From Zygnema cylindricum (Eukaryota; Streptophyta; Zygnematophyceae; Zygnematales; Zygnemataceae), in contig JBBHKE010002887.1 of assembly GCA_037447655.1 (NCBI GenBank), forward strand, positions 310,001 to 374,000: a stretch of DNA of 64,000 nt, given 5' to 3'. Under the pieces are notes generated by a model. The model was not told where the DNA came from, did no database searches, and was given only the letters and a program-made list of their open reading frames with translations. Below, piece by piece: positions 53,757-63,290 of this stretch (positions are counted from its first letter, which is position 1; every line of letters starts with the position of its first letter). The position numbers and the translations under genes are program-made.

Positions 53757-54713
53757 AGCGAATAGATCCGTGTCGTCCTCCTCAGAAAATGTCAGAGTTT
53801 CGTCTTGGAGTGATGAAGAAGCTGAAAACAGTGCATTTCCACGAGGTGTAGGCCTCGTGAAGCTTTTTTAAAACTGACTTTGTTGCCATCCCGGCCTGTA
53901 TAAACCATAATCGTTAGCTTGTTTTAGTTTAGGACAGAATTTGTATCCATGACCTCTCTCACTACAATTAAAACATGCATTATTTGATTGTCTATATCCC
54001 CCCAGATTAAACTGTCTGAATTGGGTAAGCTGATTACGTTGCTGATTAAATTGACCTTTCTTTCCAAATTCTGAATTAAAAGCTTCTACTTGCTCAACAT
54101 TGAGGATGTTAGATGTAGCTTCCTCCTCTAATAAAATATTGATCGCTAACTGTAAAGTCCAACTAGCTTTATCTTTCTGTTTGAGCATGTTAGATGCTCG
54201 TTTCATACTACGAGGGAGACCTCGCATGAGTAATGCTGCCTGTTGAAACTGAGGAAACACCCCACCGGCACAAGCATGTGCATCTACAAGAATACGAAAT
54301 TTGTTAGAATATTCAGCCATTGTACCGCCAGTGTACTTATAGTCCCAAATTTTTCCAGCCAATAGAAGTTCTTCCTGAACATTAGCCTTTTCATAATCAC
54401 TTTTAATGGATTTCCAGATATCAATTGCTTTTTTCATTTTTATCCGAGACATAGCTAAGTCCTCAGATATACAAAATTTCAAAATAGAACGAACCTGCGT
54501 ATTTTTCTTAGACCATGACGGATTAGATTCATCCAAAGAACCATCCAATATATCCAAAAGATTGACATTTTCAAAATGTGTCTCCACTATATCCGCCCAG
54601 TAAACATACTTATCTCCGGAAAAGATAGGAATTCTTGATGACACGCCCATAACCTTTTGTTCTACAACCACCGGTGCAGGTGGAGGAGCAGCAGTAGTAG
54701 TAGAAGTAGACAT
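53757..54713 (-). pseudogene. Gag of B2 with CCHC knuckle
   Basis: It starts inside the LTR (MSTSTTTAAPPPAPVVV, ATG 54711-54713) and crosses the primer-binding site (QKVMGVSSRIPIF). The frame continues for 281 codons through the helical gag domain to the zinc knuckle CFNCSERGHGYKFC (about residues 249-262). Unlike B1, gag and knuckle are in one frame. A frameshift near 53868 (CTTTTTT run) then separates it from the protease frame. Confidence 0.93.
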
Positions 54714-55484
54714 GATACACTCTCAGAAGCTATCAAGAATCCTACCAGCCAGCTGTTCTTAAGTGCTCACCAATTCATATACAAGCATCCAAACCTCACA
54801 AAACTCTATCAGAATATAGAGTAGCATAAACACTGACAACTCCCAAAGTTTCAGCACAATTGACCCAACAACACTCAAGATATAATACTCAGAAGTTTCC
54901 CAATAACTGTCTGCAGTTTTACTACTTGGAAGTCTGGATACATAAAAATGCTCTAAGTCCTAAGTCTTATACTTTCGGTGTTCTACCGCCGATAGCAGTG
55001 TACCTGAGAGATACGTCCAAAATCAACCCACCTACTGAGATCTACGTGTCCTTGATCGTGCCAACCCAAAATATCATGTACAGTCAATATTACTCAGAAT
55101 CTATATTAAGTGATTGTACAAATACTTGTCGGCTAAGTCACTTGTGATACTCTTATGAATCTCGTCCGTTGACTAGATTCATATCAACCGCAGCTGCGTT
55201 GTCCCGTACTGGATCACATTTACATCACCCGCGGCTGCGGTGTCCTGCACCGAATCATATCCAAGATAGTAGCAGCTGCGTTGTCCGTACGGATCTTATC
55301 CAAAGTAACCGCAGCTGCGTTTGTCCTGTCTATGTCGCAGCTTCGCTGCTGCGCTGCTCTGCTGCTGCGCACCTCTGCTGTATAGCAGCTGCGCTGCGCT
55401 TCCGTATAGCAGCTACGCTGCTATCTCTATAGTTGCTGCGCTGCTGCGTTGCTCTAAGACTGAAAGCTTTCCAAAAATACAACA
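54655..55484 (-). repeat. 5' LTR of B2
   Basis: 830 bp, (+) strand TTTTGTTCTAC (TG decayed to TT) to ATACAACA. The primer-binding site on the (-) strand (54640-54654, GGTTATGGGCGTGTC) directly follows it. Confidence 0.92.
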
Positions 55485-56761
55485 CCTACAAGAGTAGTGG
55501 TGACTATCCTCCCATCCCCGTACTCTATCTCTATGGTGGGAATATTTCTTATCTAAGTGAATAGGTGCCTATCCTTACACATGTGCATGGAGGCACTTGA
55601 ATCAACAATCCAGCCTGCTTCACCTTTCAATCCACCATAAGCACATTTTTGCCTTCGTGGAATTTCGACCTCGTTTTTCGCCTCCAACTCCTCATCCAAA
55701 AGGAGCTCATCGTCCTCGTCTTCGGATTCCGCCTCATGTACCTGTGTCATAAGGGCCTTTTTCTTTCCTCTCGGGGTACCACCGGTCTGCCCCTCCTTTA
55801 ACCGAAGCTCAGTTTGCTTAGTGCACTCTGCCATATAGTGCCCAGGTTTCTTACAAAAATGACATAAACCTTTGGGAGCCCTTGGTCCAAACTTGTCGGT
55901 CTGATTTTTTTGCTCCCTCCCCCCATAGTTTCCGACCGGTTTCTGTGAATTTTTGTTCCTCCAATTGGTCGAAGTTGCCAAGGCTTGGCCACTCTTTCCT
56001 CCTCTTCGGATCTCAATCGTATTCTCTCGAACGAGAATCATCCCTACCACTGAGTTCCATATCCACCTTGAGTCCGGCAAGTCCTGCACACGGTTGACTA
56101 TGTTCTCAAACTCATCGGGTAACTTTATCAGTAAACAAGGAACCTTTTCTTTTTCACTAAAATCTTTTCCCGCACTCTCTAGCTCCATGAAGAGTGTAGC
56201 AAGCTCATTGCAAAATTCCAACATCTTCCCCCCTTTGTATACATACTCCTTAACTTTCTGATCAGCCAACTCTTGTTGCTGAATCGTACCACTTCGGTAC
56301 ATCTCTATGAGAGCCAACCAAAGATCGGATGCCCTTTCTACCTGCAAATGAGGTTATGCAAGTCCTTGATTGAGATGGCGTAGGATGAAGTGTTTTGCCG
56401 CCATATTGTTGAAGTCCCAGGTTTCAGTATCATTCTCCTCGTTCCACGGAATAGGTGACATGAATGCCGAACCAGTTGTTATTGGTGTGGTCGCCTCCTT
56501 CTCCTTTCCTTTGTCCACCACCTCTCCTTCTTTTGTTTCCTCCGTTGAAGGTGGATCCTCTTTTCTGGTGAATCTGCTTCCTCCAAACCCTGGAGGAATT
56601 CCAAGACTTGATGGACGCCCCAACCGTCCACTCACTATCCCCCAAAACCTTTTTTCACATAGAGCTCGTATCATTATACTTTCCCAGTATATGAAGCTAA
56701 TTCGATTAAAGATTAGTACCCTAGAGAGTGCGCCCATAACCTGAAACTCTGAGACCTCCAT
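55485..56761 (-). pseudogene. Gag and protease start of U
   Basis: MEVSEFQVMGALSRVLIFN opens in the LTR (ATG 56759-56761). The charged KGKEKEATTPI linker and NNMAAKHFILRHLNQGLA run to a single stop near 56352. 264 more open codons then carry ASDLWLALIEMYRSGTIQQ, YKGGKMLEFCNELATLFMELES, LIKLPDEFENIVNRVQDLPDSRW, the knuckle CHFCKKPGHYMAEC (about 55825-55866), an acidic linker and WIVDSSASMHMC. The protease DSG is DSS, so the catalytic Gly is changed. It ends at the B2 insertion. Confidence 0.92.
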
Positions 56762-57797
56762 AAGTCCTCAGAATGGACACCTTCTAAGAAGCCTTTAGGA
56801 TAACCCTCACCCCTTTGTGTTTCAGCAAGAACAACTCCCACCCTGGCAGACAAAAACTATGAACACTTGCACCCGTGTGAAGGCAAGACTCCTCTGAGTT
56901 GATAGCAAAAAGAATCTCTCAATTCGCTCCCCTGGGGAGTAAGTTATGGAGGGTCAAAGTTGACCTTTTGTACAGAAGCTCCCTGGGAGAGAGGGTCCTA
57001 TCTCCTAATTTTTCTAAGTCCTATCCATCTCTCAGACTCTATCTACTGATGTACGGAACCAATCAGATTACAGTTCCGTACGCAAAATTTCAGTTGCCGG
57101 TGTACTTTATGTACGGATATTGTATGACATGGCCTAAATGTCGACACATGTCATATCCGGATTCGGTGCCATAATCTCCGAAGATACCACGATCCAATGT
57201 AATTTTGCCACGTGTCATCCGATGTGGCGATGGCCACAAACCGCCGAAATCTTCTTCCGCGATCTCGGGGCTAATTCCGGCCGTCCGATTAAATTCGATT
57301 TTAATCGTATCCGTAATAAATACATGCGCGGTATTCGTTTCACTAAAGAAATAAATGCGCGGTATTGATTTCTTGTCCGTACCGTAATCCGTACTTATAC
57401 ATTACCGGATCTATGTATCCCGTAAACAATTACAGTTAAATGATTTATCCTACGTATTCATGTTTAAATAAATATCAAACCATATACTACGTAACATTAG
57501 TTATAGACTTAATGGCTAAGGCTATCGGCTAACTGCTGTTTGCCGGCCAGTAGGTACTAGGATCAAATCCTGTGGCCGGCACATACCCTTTTAGTAAATA
57601 AACCCCTAACTAATATAAATTTCCCGTAAACCTCTGGATAACCTAGGTAGCCATGGCTCTAGCTCCCTCTCCAATTTCTCACTGACTGCAACAAGTTTGA
57701 GAGTTGGAGAAAGAAGTTAGAGGTAGACTGCCTCGGCTTCTTTCTATATTTCTATTAAGACCTAGAAAATACTTAAAATGGACCATTAATTTCTACA
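56742..57797 (-). repeat. 5' LTR of U (family 2)
   Basis: 1056 bp, (+) strand TGAAACTCTG to AATTTCTACA. It is the same length as the W LTR. The tRNA-like stretch lies on the (+) strand near 57505-57590 (GGATCAAATCC). Confidence 0.92.
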
Positions 57798-58430
57798 CTT
57801 CCCTCCAACCAAAGGTAGTTTTGTTGGTCTCCAAATGTCTGTGTGGACTATATCTAGTACTTTCTCACCTCTATATGTGGCAATTTTGGGAAAGGGGAGT
57901 TTGTGAGCCTTACCTTAGGCACATCCACTACAGTCATCCATGATTTCATTATCCCCAAACTGAATGCCTTCTACAACACCAAGCTTCTTCATTTCATTCA
58001 GCCCATTAAAATCCACATGTCCCAACCGCTTATGCCAAATCATCAAGTTTGGGACACCAACCTAGTAAGCCTTCTTCTTTTCATTACTTAGGTTAAGCGT
58101 TAACATTCCTTGGCTACCCTTATCTGCTGTAAAGTAGACTTCATCCCCATACTTAGCTATAAAGACTCCCTTTCTATTGAAGGTATCAAATTCTTTATCA
58201 TCTAAGACAGAAGTAGAGACAAGATTTTTACTCAGCTCGGAATGTAAAGTACATCTAAGAAGGTGAGTATAGAAGTCTTACCCTCCACTTTGACTTTCAA
58301 ATCTACCGAATCCACTAGATCAGTAGTAATACTCTTTCATCCCCATACTCTACCTCTACAGTAAGGATCTTTTTTAGTTTGGTAAAGAGGTGCGCGTCAC
58401 GACGCATATACATAGATGCACTTATGTCTA
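57798..58430 (-). pseudogene. Integrase start, pre-integrase and protease of V
   Basis: Read on the (-) strand: the first integrase Asp block (VHTDIW-like near 57835-57860), CSGCA-type zinc codons near 57915-57930 (with a stop), pre-integrase IWHKRLGHVDFNGL (about 57995-58045), FTADKGSQGMLTLNLSN, and a protease site reading IIDISASMYM (about 58404-58430) instead of IIDSGASMHM. Gly and Ser of the active triad are changed. Confidence 0.85.
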
Positions 58431-59478
58431 TGATCTATCCTTCTAATGGAGCTTCCCGAATGGATCCAAGAGCACACTTCTATCTCGGAGGGATCTCCTT
58501 CTCCTCCATATTCTCGTCAAAAAGGAGCTCTCCATCTTCTTCCTCAAAGGACTCGTCCTCCACATTTTTTACTTTCACTTGTGTGACCACAAGTTGCCTT
58601 CTTCTTTCCTCCGGAAGAACCTCCTCCATGATTCTCTTGAAGCCTCAACTCTACAAGCTTGGCACACTCCCTTGTGAAGTGTCCCGGCTTCTTGCAGAAA
58701 TGAAAAAGACCCTTTGGGGAACTCGGTCCTCTAGACTAATCTCTCCCTCCTTTGAAGCTCTTATACGACTTCCACGAATCCTTCCCCCACCGGTCCTTTC
58801 CGAGAGCTAGAGCTTTAACGCTCTTACCTCCTCTCAGAATCTTTTTAGTGTTCTCTTGCACAAATATCATCCGGACCATTGTGTTCCACTTCAAAGAATT
58901 GTCATCCATTTCCTGCACTCGGTACAATATGTTCTCGTATTCATTAGGCAACTTCATGATGAGGGTGTTGACTTTCACCTTCATTGTATGTGTAATCCTT
59001 TAACCTTTGCTAGAGCTCTTGAATGGTATCACCTCTATAGATCTTCAAGAAATTCTCCCACAACTCCTCGGTCTTGAGAATGTGAAGATAAAAGGTCGCA
59101 AAGCTTAAGTGAGGTGCCTCAGAAATGAAATACTTCGCAACCATGTTTGTGTATTCTCACGTTTGAATATCGTTTTCCTCGTTCTTTACGACCACCGCTC
59201 CAACTACCTTGGCGATAAGAGTGACAGGTGTCTCCTGCCTTTTCCACTTTTCGGAAACGTTGCTATTCCCATCGTGTGCCTCCTTCGTTGGGGCACATGC
59301 TGTTGCAAAAAACCTCACTCCACTAAAACCTGTTGGGAATCCCTAAGATGGACGTTTCACATGACCACTAACAATACCTTAGCATCGTCTTTCACAAAAA
59401 GACCCTTTCATCATGGCTTCCCCATAAATGAAACTTGATCCGTTGAAGATGGGAATCCTAGAGGGTGGGCCCATAACC
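58431..59478 (-). pseudogene. Gag of V
   Basis: The acidic linker (near 58500-58560), a knuckle CxFCKKPGHFTREC near 58670-58705 (first codons degraded), MKVKVNTLIMKLPNEYENILYRVQEMDDNSLKWNTMVRMIFVQENT (58830-58984) and HLTxAL/IL helices near 59080-59150 can be followed. About 65 bp encoding the YCNDLxxLYMEMES region is missing near 58985. The LTR ATG is lost. The first in-frame ATG is that in the primer-binding site (59464-59478, a perfect GGTTATGGGCCCACC on the (-) strand). Confidence 0.85.
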
Positions 59479-59954
59479 TACAATTCTGTGTCCCCTTTTG
59501 TCTGCAAAAATCTGGAAGCCTCTATAGAGTTTTTGACTAACTCCCTTTCAACTAGGACCACAGCTACCCAAGCACGAAAATAGAAACTTGACTGCACCCT
59601 TGTGTAGTCTAGAATCCTAATAGTCCAGAGCAAAAAGAATTACTGGAAATGCCCAACCACGTGATTAGTTATCAAATGGCAAACATGCCAAGATTTATAC
59701 AAGCCCTCTGGGAGAGAGGTGGCTACCTCCTAAGTTCTCTAAGTCCTAAACCCCACTCACAACCCCTATCTACTGGTGTACACTCCAATCACAAGACTCT
59801 ATAGTACAGAAAAGTACCATAGCCGATGTTCTTTTTGTACGCCGTGTGTACGACAAGACCATAGAGTGGACACTTATTTCCTCTGTACTTGTCCTCATCA
59901 ACTCGAGATTCTCGCTTCCCAATGCTATCTTGCCACGTGTCACCAAGTCATGTA
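59479..59954 (-). repeat. 5' LTR of V, truncated by W
   Basis: (+) strand TACAATTCTG (decayed TGCAATTCTG) to the W insertion at AGTCATGTA. It includes a sense-strand TATAAATC box (complement near 59691-59698) and the GTAC-rich block. About 530 bp of the LTR are missing from the window. Confidence 0.88.
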
Positions 59955-61010
59955 TGTAGAAATTAATGGTCTTTTAAAGTATTTTCTAGGTCTGAAAAGA
60001 AATAAGAAAGAAGCCGAGGCAGTCTACCTCTAACTTCTCTCTCCAAACTCTCAAACTTGTCGTAGTCACTAAGAAATTGGAGAGGGAGCTAGAGCCATGG
60101 CTTCCTAGGCTATCCAGAGGTATACCGGAAAATATATTTTAGTTAGGGGTTTAATTTACTAAAAGATATGTGCCAATTACAGGATTTGATCCTGATACCT
60201 ACCGGCCGGCATTCACCGGTAGCCGGTAGCCTTAGCCGTAAAGTCTAGAAGTAGTGTTATGTGATATAGGGTTTGATAATTATTTAAACATTTATACGTA
60301 GAAAAGTTCAATTAACTATAACTGGTAACGGGAGACATATATCCAGTAAATGTAAAAGTACGTATTCCGGTACGGATAAGAAACCAATACCGCGCATTTA
60401 TTTATTTAGTGAAACGAATACCGCACATGTATTTATTACGGCTACGATTAAATGTGAATTTAATCGGACGGCCGGAATTAACGCCGAGATTGCGGAAGAG
60501 GGTTTCGGCGGTTTGTGGTCATCGCCACATCAGATGACACGTGGCGGAATGACATTGGATCGCGGCATCTCCGAGGATTAAGGGAGCGAATCCGGACATA
60601 CCACGTGTCGACATTTAGGCCATGTCGTACAATGGCCGTACATAAAGTACACCGGCAGCTGTATTTTTGTGTACAAAACTGAAATCTGATTGGCTCCGTA
60701 CATCAGTAGATAGAGTTTGTGAGAGAGATAGGACTTAGAAAAATTAGAAGATAGGACCCTCTCTCCCACAGAGCTTCTGTACAAAAGGTCAATTTTGACC
60801 CTCCATAACTTACTGCTCAGGGGAGCAAATTCAGAGATTCTTTTTGCTATCGACTTAGGGGAGTCTTGCCTTCACACAAGTGAAGTTGGTCAGAGTTTTT
60901 GTCTGCCAGGGTGGCAGTTATTTTTGCTGAAACACAAAGGTGTCAAGGTTATCCTAGAGGCTTCTTCGAAGCTGTCCACTCTGAGGACTTATGGAGGTCT
61001 TAGAGTTTCA
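59955..61010 (+). repeat. 5' LTR of W (family 2)
   Basis: TGTAGAAATTAATGG to TAGAGTTTCA. It has GTAC palindromes near 60628-60675, the ACACGTGGC box near 60538, and the gag ATG at 60991. An antisense tRNA-like stretch (GGATTTGATCCTG) lies near 60182-60194. Confidence 0.93.
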
Positions 61011-62142
61011 GGTTATGGGCCCACCCTCTAGGGTACCAATCTTTAATGGAATTGGCTTCATATACTGGGAAAGTATGATGATTGGAGCTCTATGCGAAAA
61101 AAGGTTTTGGGGGATAGTGAGTGGACGGTTGGGGCGTCCATCAAGTCTTGGAATTCCTCTAGGGTTTAGAGGAAGCAGATTCACCAGAAAAGAGGATCCA
61201 CCTTCAACGGAGGAAACAAAAGAAGGAGAGGTGGTGGACAAAGGAAAGGAGAAGGAGGCGACCACACCAATAACAACTGGTTCGGCATTCATGTCACCTA
61301 TTCCGAGGAACGAGGAGAATGATACTGAAACTTGGGACTTCAACAATATGGTGGCAAAGCACTTCATCCTACGCCATCTCACTCAAGGACTTGCATGTCA
61401 TCATTTGCAGGAAGAAAGGGCATCCGATCTTTGGATGGCTCTCATAGAGATGTATCGAAGTGGTACGATTCAGCAACAACAGTTGGCTGATCAGAAAGTT
61501 AAGGAGTATGTATACAAAGGGGGGAAGATGTTGGATTTTTGCAATGAGCTTGCTACACTCTTCATGGAGCTAGAGAGTGCGGGAAAAGATTTTAGTGAAA
61601 AAGAAAAGGTTAACTGTTTACTGATGAAGTTACCCGATGAGTTCGAGAACATAGTCAACCGTGTGCAGGACTTGCCGGACTCAAGGTGGATATGGAACTC
61701 AGTGGTAGGGATGATTCTCGTTCGGGAAAATACGATTGAGATCCGAAGGGGAGGAAAGAGTGGCCAAGCCTTAGCAACTGCGACCGATTGGAGGAATAAG
61801 GATTCCCGGAAACCGGTCGGAAACTATGGGGGGAGGGAGCAAAAAAATCAGACCGACAAGTTTGGACCAAGGGCTCCTAAAGGTTTATGTCATTTTTGTA
61901 AAAAACCTAGGCACTATATGGCAGAGTGCACTAAGCAAACTGAGCTTTGGTTAAAGGAGGGGCAGACCGGTGGTACCCCGAGAGGAAAGAAAAAGGCCCT
62001 TGTGACACAGTTACATGAGGCGGAATCCGAGGACGAGAACGAAGAGCTCCTTTTGGATAAGGAGTTGGAGGCGAAAAACGAGGTCGAAATTCCACGAAGG
62101 CAAAAATGTGCTTACGGTGGATTGAAAGGTGAAGCAGGCTAG
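60991..62142 (+). pseudogene. Nearly complete Gag of W (383 codons)
   Basis: The frame begins in the LTR (MEVLEFQVMGPPSRVPIFNG) and stays open through GFIYWESMMIGALCEKRFWGIVSG, the KGKEKEATTPI linker, HFILRHLTQGLACHHL, ASDLWMALIEMYRSGTIQQQQL, YKGGKMLDFCNELATLFMELES, KLPDEFENIVNRVQDLPDSRW and ENTIEIRRGGKSGQ. The knuckle CHFCKKPRHYMAEC is near residues 298-311 (the usual Gly before His is Arg). An acidic linker follows, ending GEAG at a TAG (62140-62142) where relatives have TGG. Gag itself could still be made. The stop blocks Gag-Pol. Confidence 0.93.
61011..61025 (+). other. Primer-binding site of W
   Basis: GGTTATGGGCCCACC, a perfect 15-nt complement of plant initiator tRNA-Met nucleotides 25-39, directly after the LTR and inside the gag frame. 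Confidence 0.88.
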
Positions 62143-62242
62143 ATTGTTGATTCAGGTGCTTAATGCACATGTGTAAGGATAGGCACCTGTTCACTTAGAT
62201 AAGAAATATTCCCACCATAGAGATAGAGTACGGGGATGGGAG
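62143..62242 (+). pseudogene. Protease fragment of W
   Basis: IVDSGA is followed by a stop (TAATGCACATG, one base lost relative to GCCTCCATGCACATG), then RHLFT-like codons, a second stop (TTAGATAAG) and the start of VEIEYGDG, where the TRIM is inserted at 62243. Protease resumes at 62758. Confidence 0.9.
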
Positions 62243-62471
62243 TGTTAGATTTCCTAGAAATCCGGGATTCGGCATGTCCCACACTTGGGAAAATTGAGCC
62301 GGCCAGGGTTCGAACCTGGGACCTTTCACTTCAGCTGGGAACGCACTACCACTGTGCCACCAGCTCGATGTTGAGACTGGCGGGTCCGTACCCATTTATT
62401 ACGGGCGGCTCGAGTATGGTTATTTCCATATTCTACCCCGTATTGGACCGGCTTCACGTGCCAATCCAACA
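62243..62471 (-). repeat. TRIM 3' LTR (left)
   Basis: 229 bp, (+) strand TGTTAGATTTCC to GCCAATCCAACA. It contains a tRNA-like cloverleaf at 62296-62366. Confidence 0.94.
62296..62366 (-). other. 71-nt tRNA-like cloverleaf in TRIM LTR, copy 1
   Basis: The (-) strand folds with a 7-bp acceptor stem (GAGCTGG with CCGGCTC, one G-U), a 4-bp D stem (GCAC with GTGC), an anticodon-type stem TTCCC/GTGAA (4 of 5 pairs) with a 7-nt loop, and a 5-bp T stem CCAGG/CCTGG around TTCGAAC. The parts add up to exactly 71 nt. The A-box TGGCACAGTGG and B-box GGTTCGAACCC are Pol III promoter-like. Position 33 is G rather than U and no CCA is encoded, so I do not call it a functional tRNA. Confidence 0.75.
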
Positions 62472-62516
62472 CCCCCCCTCACGGGAAAGCCGGTCAAACC
62501 ATCCGCAATCCCGCTA

Positions 62517-62528
62517 GCTCCGATACCA
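62517..62528 (-). other. TRIM primer-binding site
   Basis: The (-) strand TGGTATCGGAGC is adjacent to the 5' LTR and complementary to the 3' end of initiator tRNA-Met except for one base. The copia elements around it use the anticodon half instead. Confidence 0.85.
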
Positions 62529-62757
62529 TATTAGATTTCCTAGAAATCCGGGATTCGGCATGTCCCACACTTGGGAAAATTGAGCCGGCCAGGGTTTGAA
62601 CCTAGGACCTTTCACTTCAGCTGCGAACGCACTACCACTGTGCCACCAGCTCGATGTTGAGACTGGCGGGTCCGCACCCATTTATTACGGGCGGCTCGAG
62701 TATGGTTATTTCCATATTCTACCCCGTATTGGACCGGCTTCACGTGCCAATCCAACA
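62529..62757 (-). repeat. TRIM 5' LTR (right)
   Basis: 229 bp. The first base pair of the TG end has mutated (TATTAGATTTCC). It ends CCAATCCAACA. Confidence 0.94.
62582..62652 (-). other. 71-nt tRNA-like cloverleaf in TRIM LTR, copy 2
   Basis: Same layout as copy 1. The anticodon-type stem is TTCGC/GTGAA, pairing 5 of 5 with one G-U. The T arm is CTAGG/CCTGG (one G-U) around TTCAAAC. So the substitutions in this copy keep the fold. Confidence 0.72.
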
Positions 62758-63290
62758 GGGAGGATAGTCACCACTACTCTTGTAGGATCGGTAGATTTGA
62801 AAGTGTTAGTAGATGGAAAGACATCCATAGTAACATTCTTCGATGTATTGTTTATTCCGGAGCTGAACAAAAACCTCATCTTTACATCCGTATTAGATGA
62901 TAAAGGTTTTTTACTAGCACTAGGGAAGGAGTCTTTACTGCTAGTTTTGAGGAGGATGTCTATTTCATTGCTGAGAAAGGTAGCCATGGGATGTTTAGGC
63001 TGGCTTTAAGTAATGAAAAGAAGAAACTTTATTATGCTGGTGTTCATGATATTATGATGTGGCATAAGAGGCTTGGGCATGTGAATCTAGACAAGTTAAG
63101 AGAGGATGTTAAAGGATATAGAGTTTATGATCTAAAAAAGGAAGATATAATCTTAGTAAAGCATCTAGTAGTTATGGATGAAGGAAAGTCTGTGGATCCC
63201 TTCAAGTATACAAAGTCAGTAAAAATCAGATTTGAGTCAGAAAATTCTGATGACTTTGAGCTTCCTAACTATCCAAGTTTTTAGAGAAGA
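62758..63290 (+). pseudogene. W protease end and pre-integrase fused to integrase C-terminus
   Basis: After the TRIM: GRIVTTTLVGSVDLKVLVDGKTSIVTF, LNKNLIFTSVLDDKGF, a frameshift near 62915, then MFRLALSNEKKKLYYAGVHDIMMWHKRLGHVNLDKLRE. It jumps in frame to DVKGYRVYDLKKEDIILVKHLVVMDEGKSVDPFKYTK. The second zinc pair and the whole DD35E core (about 0.8 kb in A1) are deleted between LRE and DVK near 63104. The joined frame is open for 97 codons (62991-63284). Confidence 0.92.

Larger units (their letters stand above)
49720..55484 (-). mobile_element. Copia element B2 (family 3), left LTR truncated
   Basis: A (-) element very close to B1. The 5' LTR (54655-55484, 830 bp) is complete. The 3' LTR (49720-50326) lacks about 220 bp at its outer end, joined to fragment Y. 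The right flank is protease of U. No target duplication can be checked because the left end is lost. Coding is broken by a few frameshifts and stops only. Confidence 0.92.
55485..57797 (-). mobile_element. Copia element U (family 2), 5' part only
   Basis: A (-) element: 5' LTR 56742-57797, gag, and the start of protease, cut by B2 at 55485. Its pol and 3' LTR are not seen left of B2, so they were lost. The right flank is integrase of V, so U is inserted in V. Gag is nearly intact and very similar to W. Confidence 0.9.
57798..59954 (-). mobile_element. Copia element V (family 1), 5' part only
   Basis: A (-) element starting inside integrase (TTCGGTTGGAG-type motif at 57798) and running through protease, knuckle and gag into its 5' LTR at 59479. 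The LTR is cut at 59954 by W. So V carries U on one side and W on the other, and its 3' pol is not in the window. Confidence 0.88.
62243..62757 (-). mobile_element. TRIM (miniature LTR element), 515 bp
   Basis: Two 229-bp direct repeats (62243-62471 and 62529-62757; five differences) flank a 57-bp internal region. The target duplication GGGAG is perfect (62238-62242 and 62758-62762), and W protease reads across it. On the (-) strand the internal region starts with TGGTATCGGAGC, 11 of 12 matches to the standard 3'-end initiator tRNA-Met primer site, and ends with GTGAGGGGGGG, a polypurine tract, directly before the LTR TGTTGG. It has no coding capacity, so it must be moved by enzymes of another element. 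Confidence 0.95.

Noticed and set aside
62296-62366. Calling the TRIM cloverleaf a functional tRNA
   Set aside because: The anticodon-loop position 33 is not U, and the segment lies inside an LTR in two diverging copies.
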